Below are positions 29,812 to 36,098 of a stretch of DNA of 36,098 bases, piece after piece. This DNA comes from Christensenella sp. UBA1214. GTDB taxonomy: Bacteria; Bacillota; Clostridia; Christensenellales; CAG-138. Location: contig DBXK01000050.1 of assembly GCA_002309375.1 (NCBI GenBank), positions 28,087 to 64,184 on the forward strand. Reading direction: 5' to 3'. The translations under genes were made by a program, and so were the position numbers. How positions within the stretch are numbered: the stretch's first letter is position 1; each line of letters opens with the position of its first letter. Below the pieces are notes generated by a model. The model ran no database searches, was not told the DNA's origin, and saw only the letters and a list, made by a program, of their open reading frames with translations.

Positions 29812-31502
29812 GCGCAAAAAGAAAAATGATCTATGCCGGGATCATCGCAGCTGCGGCGATCCTTGTTATGGCGCTGTATGTTTTCGTGATCTCGCCGAAG
29901 CTCGTTGAACCGGCGGATACATATTCAAAAGCCGTAAAGCAATATAACGATGGTGATTATATGCGTTCTGCGCTGATGCTCGAATCGCTCGGCAAGTATT
30001 CCGATGCGCAGGAGCTTGCGAAGCTTGCATGGAAGCGCGCGGGCGACGCCGCCTATGAAACCGGCCGCTATAATGACGCCTCCGCCTGCTATGTGCGCGG
30101 CAAATCGGAAGAGGATATCGCGAAGGTCGATGATTGCTTTATCCGCCTTGCGAGGGAGGAGTTCAGAGCGCTCGACCCTGTGAAGGGCGAGATCTATCTG
30201 AGCTGTGTCAGCGATACCGCGGATCAAAAGGCGCTGGACGCCTGCCGCATCGACGGCCTGAGGCTGATCCTTGCCGGAACGGACGACCCCGAAACCGTCC
30301 GCGCAGCGGCGAAGCTCGTTGAACCCTGCTCCGAAGAAAATCGCGCCGGAATTGCGGAAATGCTTGCTGCCGGCGGCGAAAACTACCTTGGGAAACTGAA
30401 TATCGACGCCGCGGAGGCTGCTTTCACCGGCGCTCTCGGATTCTGCGGCGAGGACGCCGCGGCGGAGCTTATGGCGAGGATCCGCGATGCGTATACTTCG
30501 GCACAGCAGCGCGCGGCGGAAGCCGGCGAAGAAGAACTTTCGGAGCGCTGCGCAAGGCTTGCGGAGATCTACGGCCGCGATGCAAAGGACCCGGAGCCGA
30601 CGGAGGATGAACAGCTCGCGAAGGCCGCGAAGCTCATCGAAAACGGCGATTATATCGGTGCGTACGCGATCCTCAGCACCCTTCCCGAAGGCGCTGCAGG
30701 CGCCGAGCCTCTGCTCGGGGAAGTACTGTTCTATTTCCGCCGCATGCCCTGCGCCGGAGCGAATGATGCATATATCTTGCTGAAGATGGACGGTACCGTT
30801 GAATTTGCCGGCCCCGGCTGGGGCGAGACTCCCGAATGGAGCGGCGTGCGCACGGCTGGCATGGGTTATGGGGCCTTTGCCGTTGCCATCAAGGATGACG
30901 GGACAGTTGTCGGCGCAGGTGTTGCGGATAACGACCGGCTGAATTTTGCCGGTTGGACGGACATAGTCATGGTTGCGGCGGGTGAAAGGCATTCCCTCGG
31001 CCTGAGCGTGGACGGGAAGGTCTTTGCCGCCGGTTCGAATATGTATGGCCAGACCGGAGTTTCGGCATGGAACGATATCGTTTCGATCGCCGCCGGAAAG
31101 CATGCGAGCTACGGCATAGTGCGCGGCGGGACAGTCGTTGCGGTCGGCCGGAACGATTACGGCCAGTGCGAAGTCGGCGGCTGGACGGATATTGCCGCCG
31201 TCAGCGCCGGGCGTGCTCATGCCGTCGGTCTCCGTTCGGACGGCACCGTCGTCGCCTGCGGCGACAACACCCAAGGCCAGTGCAATGTTTCGGATTGGAC
31301 CGATATCGTTATGATCTCCGCCAGCGCGAACCATACCGTCGGCCTCCGCTCGGACGGCACTCTCGTTGCCTGCGGCGACAACAATAACGGGCAGGACGAG
31401 GTCGGAGCTATCACCGGCGCGGTCGCCGTCAGCTGCGGCAACGGCTATACGCTCGTCGTGCTTGCGGACGGCAGTGTCGTCGTTCTCGGCGAAGTCGGCT
31501 GA
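29808..31502 (+). CDS. Membrane-anchored TPR-like/RCC1-repeat protein inside the citrate lyase operon
   Basis: 564 residues, ATG overlapping the citC stop by 4 bases, with GGAAGGAG about 10 bases upstream. One N-terminal transmembrane helix (residues 8-27) after a basic start implies an outside-facing body. Residues 35-320 form helical TPR/Sel1-like repeats (AVKQYNDGDYMRSALMLESLGKYSDAQELAK, AGDAAYETGRYNDASACYVRG, AKLIENGDYIGAYAILSTL). Residues 322-564 are six or so RCC1-type propeller repeats with the unit W-T-D-I-V-x-V-A-A-G-x-x-H-x-x-G-L-x-S-D-G-T-V-V-A-x-G-D-N-x-x-G-Q. Such proteins exist alone in Clostridia, but a place between citC and citXG is not part of any cit operon I know. Function unknown. 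Confidence 0.88.
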   Translation: MSAKRKMIYAGIIAAAAILVMALYVFVISPKLVEPADTYSKAVKQYNDGDYMRSALMLESLGKYSDAQELAKLAWKRAGDAAYETGRYNDASACYVRGKSEEDIAKVDDCFIRLAREEFRALDPVKGEIYLSCVSDTADQKALDACRIDGLRLILAGTDDPETVRAAAKLVEPCSEENRAGIAEMLAAGGENYLGKLNIDAAEAAFTGALGFCGEDAAAELMARIRDAYTSAQQRAAEAGEEELSERCARLAEIYGRDAKDPEPTEDEQLAKAAKLIENGDYIGAYAILSTLPEGAAGAEPLLGEVLFYFRRMPCAGANDAYILLKMDGTVEFAGPGWGETPEWSGVRTAGMGYGAFAVAIKDDGTVVGAGVADNDRLNFAGWTDIVMVAAGERHSLGLSVDGKVFAAGSNMYGQTGVSAWNDIVSIAAGKHASYGIVRGGTVVAVGRNDYGQCEVGGWTDIAAVSAGRAHAVGLRSDGTVVACGDNTQGQCNVSDWTDIVMISASANHTVGLRSDGTLVACGDNNNGQDEVGAITGAVAVSCGNGYTLVVLADGSVVVLGEVG

Positions 31503-31509
31503 TCGGCGA

Positions 31510-32946
31510 ATGAACAGCATCAATACAGCATATAAAAGGGACGACGTAACCGTTTCCGAAATGGCCGAAAGGCGGGAGGAGAGGGCCGCACAGCAGCTCG
31601 CGCTCCTTGATCTTGTCGGCGCGGACGGCTGCGTCGTCTGTTTGAATATGAATATCGCGGGGCCGGTGAAACGCAGCGGTCTAATCGACAGCACCTTCTT
31701 TGCCGCCATTCGGGAGCTCGGCGAGGCGCTCTTTGCCGAAAACAGCGGGCAGACCGTTGAAAAAGCCGTTTTTGTGAACCGAAGGACGGGGATCGAGGCA
31801 CTCTTCGCCGTCAAAGGCGATGCTGAAAAGATAAAAGCCGGCTGCACCGCGATCGAGGATAATTCACCGGCGGGAAGGCTGCTCGATATCGACGTCATCG
31901 CTCCGGGCGGAAGAAAAATCGGCAGGAGCATGCCGAGAAAATGCCTGATCTGCGGCGAAAACGCTTCCGTTTGCGCAAGGAGCCGCGCTCACAGCGTTGC
32001 GGAGCTGCGTGAAAAAACGCGCGCGATCCTCGGCGAAGCGCTCGCGGAGCGCACGGCGGAGCTTGCATATAATGCATTGATCGCCGAAGTCCGCGCGACC
32101 CCGAAGCCGGGGCTTGTGGACGAAAACAACTGCGGCGCGAATCCGGATATGGACGTGCCGATGTTCGAAAAAAGTGCCGCAGCCCTGCGCCCGTTCTTTA
32201 AAAAGTTCGTCCTCGCCGTGCTTGAAGCCGGGAGGGAAGAGCTCTTTTCACCGCAGCTTGCCGCAAAGCTCAGGAAGCTCGGCCTCGAAGCCGAAGCGGC
32301 AATGCTTGCCGCAACCGGAGGCGTCAACACCCACCGCGGCGCGATCTATTCCATCGGTCTTCTGGCTGCCGCAAGTGCCGCATGTGCCGCCTTTGCGGAG
32401 CTTCCCGAGTGGGATTCCCCGATCGATTCGTTATTCCCGCAGCCGGCGGAAAACTGCCCACGCCTTGCCGGGAGGCTCGCCGAAGCGCTCGGCGACGGGA
32501 CTCTTTCCTCGTCGAAGGGCTCTGCCGTCCGGAAAGAATACGGCGTCGGCGGGGCTGTGGAGCAGGCAGCCGCAGGTTTTCCGCTTGCGATCGTTGCAAA
32601 AAATGCCCGGATGGTGTATGATGATGCACACGGGAAGGAAAGCACGCTCGCTCTGCCGTATGCTCTGCTCGCCGTCATGGCGGAGCTCGACGACAACAAC
32701 GCCCTGCGCCGCGGCGGAAGAGCCGGCGCGGATCTCGTGAAAAAACGCGCCGCAGAGCTGCTCAAATTCGGCGAGACCGCTTCATGCGCGGAGTTTCGGG
32801 CTGCGCTTGCGCTTTTCGACGCCGAACTGACGGAAAAGAATATCAGCTGCGGCGGCGCGGCAGATATGCTTGCAGCGGGGATCTTCCTTGATCTGATCGA
32901 AAAGGAGACCGCATCGGTCTGCGAATTCTTCGGCCGATACGTCTGA
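31510..32946 (+). CDS. citXG: CitXG: fused citrate lyase holo-ACP synthase and triphosphoribosyl-dephospho-CoA synthase
   Basis: 478 residues from ATG 31510. Residues 1-165 are CitX (LNMNIAGPVKRS, IDVIAPGGRKIGRSMPRKCLICGENASVCARSRAHS), which attaches the prosthetic group to CitD. Residues 170-478 are CitG (LAYNALIAEVRATPKPGLVDENNCG, AATGGVNTHRGAIYSIGLL, VYDDAHGKESTLALPYALL), which makes that group from ATP and dephospho-CoA. Fused CitXG proteins are known in several bacteria. The ribosome binding site is weak. The start is 8 bases after the RCC1 gene and the stop is followed after 1 base by murI, so the operon continues. Confidence 0.93.
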   Translation: MNSINTAYKRDDVTVSEMAERREERAAQQLALLDLVGADGCVVCLNMNIAGPVKRSGLIDSTFFAAIRELGEALFAENSGQTVEKAVFVNRRTGIEALFAVKGDAEKIKAGCTAIEDNSPAGRLLDIDVIAPGGRKIGRSMPRKCLICGENASVCARSRAHSVAELREKTRAILGEALAERTAELAYNALIAEVRATPKPGLVDENNCGANPDMDVPMFEKSAAALRPFFKKFVLAVLEAGREELFSPQLAAKLRKLGLEAEAAMLAATGGVNTHRGAIYSIGLLAAASAACAAFAELPEWDSPIDSLFPQPAENCPRLAGRLAEALGDGTLSSSKGSAVRKEYGVGGAVEQAAAGFPLAIVAKNARMVYDDAHGKESTLALPYALLAVMAELDDNNALRRGGRAGADLVKKRAAELLKFGETASCAEFRAALALFDAELTEKNISCGGAADMLAAGIFLDLIEKETASVCEFFGRYV

Positions 32947-32947
32947 T

Positions 32948-33748
32948 ATGTCTATGGATCCGAGACCAATCGGGATCTTTGATTCCGGAATGGGCGGCGT
33001 GAGCCTCCTTCGGGATGCGCTTGAGCTGCTGCCAAAGGAAAACTTCATCTTTTACGGCGATAATAAAAATGCGCCGTACGGCGACCGCACGCCGGAGGAG
33101 ATCCTCGATCTGACCTCCGGAGCGGCGGATTTCCTGCTGCATCAGGGCGTGAAGGCGCTGGTGCTCGCCTGCAACACCGCGACGAGCGCAGCGATCAACA
33201 TCCTCCGCCAAAAGCTCGCCGTGCCGGTCGTGAGCATCGAGCCCGCGATCAAGCCCGCCTGCGAACAGCCGGGGGAGGGAAAGGTCTTCATGCTCGCGAC
33301 TGTTGCAACAACGAAGCAGCCGCGCTATCAGGCGCTTCGGAACAGGATGCCCGATCCGGAGAGGGTCATCGACGTCGGCATCAGCGGCATCGTCGCCCGC
33401 GTCGAGAAGGGGATCTTCGGCGTCGGAGAATTCGACGACATCCTCGACAGCTATCTTTCCGAATATCACGGCATGACCGCGGACAGCGTCGTTCTCGGCT
33501 GCACGCATTATGTCTTTCCGGCGGAGGCGATCGAGGATTATTTCAAGCGCCATTTCAAAGGCGAATGCCGCCTCTTCGACGGCAACCGCGCGACCGTTCG
33601 CCAGCTTGCCCGCGTGCTTTGGCGGAACGACCTCGCTTCCGATGAAGGCTGGGGCAAGGCCGAATTCCTGACGAGCGGGAACAGGGAAGAACTGCTGCCC
33701 GTTTTCGAAAGGCTGCTGGCCGCTCCGATCTACGGCTGCAAAAAATAA
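32948..33748 (+). CDS. murI: Glutamate racemase
   Basis: 266 residues. It interconverts L- and D-glutamate for peptidoglycan synthesis. The two catalytic cysteines are present: Cys75 in LVLACNTATSAA and Cys185 in LGCTHY, with IGIFDSGMGGVSLL at the N-terminus and YGDNKNAPYGDRTPEEI near 36. The ATG at 32948 starts one base after the citXG stop with no clear ribosome binding site (Met3 at 32954 is an alternative), so it depends on read-through and coupling from the cit operon. A terminator follows 40 bases later. Coupling a cell-wall gene to citrate genes is probably incidental. Confidence 0.94.
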   Translation: MSMDPRPIGIFDSGMGGVSLLRDALELLPKENFIFYGDNKNAPYGDRTPEEILDLTSGAADFLLHQGVKALVLACNTATSAAINILRQKLAVPVVSIEPAIKPACEQPGEGKVFMLATVATTKQPRYQALRNRMPDPERVIDVGISGIVARVEKGIFGVGEFDDILDSYLSEYHGMTADSVVLGCTHYVFPAEAIEDYFKRHFKGECRLFDGNRATVRQLARVLWRNDLASDEGWGKAEFLTSGNREELLPVFERLLAAPIYGCKK

Positions 33749-33787
33749 TACCGCGGGAACGGACCGCGAAAACGAAATAATGCTCCG

Positions 33788-33817
33788 GAAACGTCCTTTG
33801 AGGGCGTTTCTTCTTAA
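33788..33817 (+). terminator. Terminator of the cit-murI operon
   Basis: Stem GAAACGTCCT / AGGGCGTTTC (one G-T pair) with TTG loop and a T-rich tail (TTCTTAATT). Confidence 0.75.
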
Positions 33818-33888
33818 TTAATTATTAATGATCACAGCAAAGCCGCTGTTTCGGCCAAATATTTCTCTCAAAACATTTCAAAAAGGAA

Positions 33889-34038
33889 TTGCATTCTTGA
33901 CTCGAATCTGATATACTGTTATAGCCAGAATATCATGTATTGGGTATCCGGGCTCATGCAGCGCGAAAAACGCCGCAAAAAGCGAAGCTACGGCCAGATG
34001 GCTTTAGACTTAAATAATCTTTGGAAGGAGATTAACAC
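33889..34038 (+). promoter_or_regulatory. Promoter and long structured leader of the adhesin-like gene
   Basis: Two overlapping candidate promoters: TTGCAT (33889-33894), 17 bases, TATACT (33912-33917); and TTGACT (33897-33902), 17 bases, TATAGC (33920-33925). The leader of about 110 bases has GC-rich elements (GCG-cgaaaaa-CGC, GCCG...CGGC, GGCC-agat-GGC) before an A/T-rich stretch and GGAAGGAG at 34023-34030. It contains pieces reminiscent of the c-di-GMP-I aptamer (CCGCAAA, AAGCTACGG, GATGGC) but not the full consensus. Confidence 0.45.
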
Positions 34039-36098
34039 ATGAAGAAGTTCTTTGCGTTCGTCATTGCAGCGGCGATGGTCCTTTCCCTGATCACCGTTCC
34101 CGCAATGGCAGAAAACAAGAAAGCAGCAGCGGACCCCCGCACGACCGGCACAGTTCCTGCTGTTACCCGCGACGCAGCGACTCTCGATGAGGCGCTGAAC
34201 GTTCCCGGCGGTACGCTCGTGTTCACCAACGATGCGACCTACCCCTGGATCATCGTCGGCGACGCCGCTCAGAGCGGCAACGCAGGTGTGAACAGCTCCA
34301 CCTCCAGCGTCACCACGACCGTTACTGCGGCTGAGGGCGACATCGTCCAGTTCGACTATCAGGCTTGGGGCGAAGGCAGCAACGACTCCTACGATTGGGA
34401 TAAGTGCCGCTTCTACGTCGACAGCGACCTGCTCATGGACTACGGCGCACATCAGAACGACTGGGAAACCTTCCAGTATGCTCTGACCGCCGGTGAGCAC
34501 ACCCTCACCTGGACCTACAAGAAGGACAGCTCCGTCAACCCGACCGGCGACTACTTCATGGTCGATAACGTCTATGTTGGCCAGCCCGTCATGGCGGAAG
34601 AGATCACCGTTGAGGACATCAGCGTCCCCGCCGGCCGCCGTGCCACCGTTGTTTACGAGGTTCTCCCCGCAGCAGCGTATGACAAGAGCGTCACCTTCGC
34701 AGTTGCCGATACTTCCATCGCGACCGTCAACGCAAACGGCGTTGTGACCGGTGTTGCCGAAGGTACCACCACCATCACCGTTACCAGCGTTGCTGTTCCC
34801 GAGGTTTCCGGCACCGCGACCATCACCGTTACCGAGGCTCTGCCCACCGTAACCCTGTACGGCTTCGACACCTATGATATCGCCAGCAACTACGATAACA
34901 TGTGGATCGAGTTCCCGGACTATGATCCCACCGATTATGTCGGCCATGCTTCCATGAGCGGAAACGCTTGGGCTGCAGCTTTCGCAGGCGGCAACGTCTA
35001 CGGCTACCTCTATGCTGACGGCGGCGGCAACAACTTCTTCATCATGGATCCCGAGACCTTCTCCGTTGCGTACCCCGGCACCAATGCTGACAACGTCAGC
35101 GGTATTCTCGGCATGGCATACAACCACGCTAATGACGTTATGTACGGCATCAGCGGCGGCGACACCCGTCAGCTCTGCACCATCGACCTGGCGACCGGTG
35201 TTCCCACTGCGGTTGCTCCGGTTTCCGGCATGAACACTCCTCTGACCTTCGCCATCAGCACTGACGGCGTTGCGTACGCGATCGAGTATCAGACCGGCGA
35301 CCTCTACACCATCGACCTCGAGACCGCTGCTGCGACCCGCATCGGCGCGACCGGCGTCGGCGCCGCATACGTCCAGTCCATGTGCTTCGACCACGTCACC
35401 GGTCAGCTCTTCTGGGCTCAGATCCTTGACGGCACCACCCATGGCCTCTACACCATCAACCCCGAGACCGCCGAAGCCAGCTTCCTCGGCATGATCGGTC
35501 CCGACGGCGGTGAAGTCACTGCTCTCTACACCAAGGACGAGATCGAGATCGCTCCCATCGAAGTTCCCGACGTCACCGTAACCTTCGTTGACGGCACCGA
35601 TGACAGCGTCATCGACACCATGGTCGTTCCCGCAGGCACCGTCCTCGATGAGAACGATTTCCCGACTCCTCCCGAGCATGAAGGTCTCGAGTTCGTCGGC
35701 TGGAACTACGACGGTTCCGCCGTTTACAGCGACCTGACCATCAAGGCAAGGTATCGTGATCCCAACGCCACCACCGCTACCGTTATCCTCAGCGTTCCCA
35801 GCGATGTTTGGGGCGACGGCTCCGGCTACCAGATGCTGCTCGACGCCGATGCGACCGCATACGGCACCATCATCCCCGAGTCCGGCGGTCTGACCTCCTC
35901 CGGCGACGCTCCCGCGGGCGTTTACGATGAGTTCGAGTACAAGATCCCCGAGAATGCGGATGGCTCCATGAGCACCCAGAACATCATCGTCACCGGTGAG
36001 ATCGCTATCGAGATCCCGGCCGGCGTCTATGACTGGTGCATCACCAACCCGACTCCCGGCGACCGTATCTGGATCGCATCCAGCAACGGCAACATCCC
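34039..36098 (+). CDS. Large secreted adhesin-like protein, N-terminal 686 codons (3' end outside window)
   Basis: ATG 34039 has GGAAGGAG 8 bases upstream; the frame stays open to the window end. Domains in order: signal peptide (1-24, cut after AMA); a beta-sandwich like the cleaved-adhesin/MAM type (about 48-187, FDYQAWGEGSNDSYDWDKCRFYVDS, AGEHTLTWTYKKD, DYFMVDNVYV); a BIG2 immunoglobulin-like domain (188-267, VTFAVADTSIATVNANGVVTGVAEGTTTITV); a propeller-like region with GYLYADGGGNNFFIMDPET and ILGMAYNHANDVMYGI (270-507); an InlB_B/Flg_new repeat (511-572, FVGWNYDGSAVYSDLTIKARY); and a DUF2436 domain (from 578, VWGDGSGYQMLLDADATAYGTIIPES) of the kind found in gingipain adhesins. Probably exported, for adhesion or glycan binding; no catalytic domain seen so far. 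Confidence 0.9.
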   Translation, partial: MKKFFAFVIAAAMVLSLITVPAMAENKKAAADPRTTGTVPAVTRDAATLDEALNVPGGTLVFTNDATYPWIIVGDAAQSGNAGVNSSTSSVTTTVTAAEGDIVQFDYQAWGEGSNDSYDWDKCRFYVDSDLLMDYGAHQNDWETFQYALTAGEHTLTWTYKKDSSVNPTGDYFMVDNVYVGQPVMAEEITVEDISVPAGRRATVVYEVLPAAAYDKSVTFAVADTSIATVNANGVVTGVAEGTTTITVTSVAVPEVSGTATITVTEALPTVTLYGFDTYDIASNYDNMWIEFPDYDPTDYVGHASMSGNAWAAAFAGGNVYGYLYADGGGNNFFIMDPETFSVAYPGTNADNVSGILGMAYNHANDVMYGISGGDTRQLCTIDLATGVPTAVAPVSGMNTPLTFAISTDGVAYAIEYQTGDLYTIDLETAAATRIGATGVGAAYVQSMCFDHVTGQLFWAQILDGTTHGLYTINPETAEASFLGMIGPDGGEVTALYTKDEIEIAPIEVPDVTVTFVDGTDDSVIDTMVVPAGTVLDENDFPTPPEHEGLEFVGWNYDGSAVYSDLTIKARYRDPNATTATVILSVPSDVWGDGSGYQMLLDADATAYGTIIPESGGLTSSGDAPAGVYDEFEYKIPENADGSMSTQNIIVTGEIAIEIPAGVYDWCITNPTPGDRIWIASSNGNI

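Noticed and set aside
33926..34030. Firm call of a c-di-GMP-I riboswitch
   Set aside because: Only fragments of the consensus are present and the outer arms are missing; kept as a low-confidence finding instead.

Overview
The window (about 36 kb, G+C-rich, dense short operons, strong AGGAGG-type ribosome binding sites, many lipobox lipoproteins, no outer-membrane genes) looks like a chromosomal piece of a G+C-rich anaerobic Firmicute, most likely a gut Clostridia/Oscillospiraceae-type bacterium. Supporting this are the Bacillota-type block mrnC-rlmB-sigH, a DUF5685 protein, a Na+-translocating decarboxylase beta subunit, fermentative citrate lyase genes and class I CoA-transferase genes. Assignments rest on reading motifs by eye; no database search was possible.

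Layout. 1-4031 (+): the end of a BmpA/Nup-type nucleoside ABC transporter (half an ATPase plus two permeases), a terminator, then thymidine kinase and a nucleoside 2-deoxyribosyltransferase-like protein, together a nucleoside uptake and salvage cluster. 4069-6639 (-): an RluA-family pseudouridine synthase and a propeller-like lipoprotein. 6905-9424 (+): peptidase T and a foldase-like lipoprotein. 9660-11014 (+): a two-subunit CoA-transferase with its own promoter and terminator. 11169-12894 (+): beta and gamma-like subunits of a Na+-pumping decarboxylase plus an unknown small protein. 12957-15082 (-): DUF5685 protein, a DnaJ protein with a Cys-rich tail, and a membrane protein, behind a promoter with an unusual palindromic leader. 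15252-16740 (-): a Nudix/P-loop kinase fusion, a GNAT remnant cut at a hairpin-array repeat element, and tRNA-Arg(ACG). 16818-19051 (-): an M42 aminopeptidase and a methyltransferase. 19210-21716 (+): mrnC, rlmB with a 33-bp tandem repeat, and sigH. 21866-25676 (-): an ECF-like sigma factor operon with two lipoproteins and a DUF4367-like membrane protein. 25993-33748 (+): a citrate lyase operon citD-citE-citF-citC-[RCC1 protein]-citXG followed by murI. 34039 to the end (+): the first 686 codons of a large secreted adhesin-like protein.

How they fit together. The citrate lyase operon encodes the three lyase subunits, the acetylating ligase and the prosthetic-group enzymes. Its product oxaloacetate could feed the Na+-pumping decarboxylase whose beta/gamma-type subunits lie about 14 kb away; alpha and biotin-carrier subunits are not in this window, so the link is inference. 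Several extracytoplasmic beta-propeller-like proteins occur here. The most unusual is a membrane-anchored TPR/RCC1 protein placed, with a 4-base overlap, inside the citrate lyase operon. Other points of interest are the sigma-factor/lipoprotein operon, a putative leaderless mrnC transcript, the hairpin-array repeat, and a gingipain-type DUF2436 domain in the terminal adhesin.
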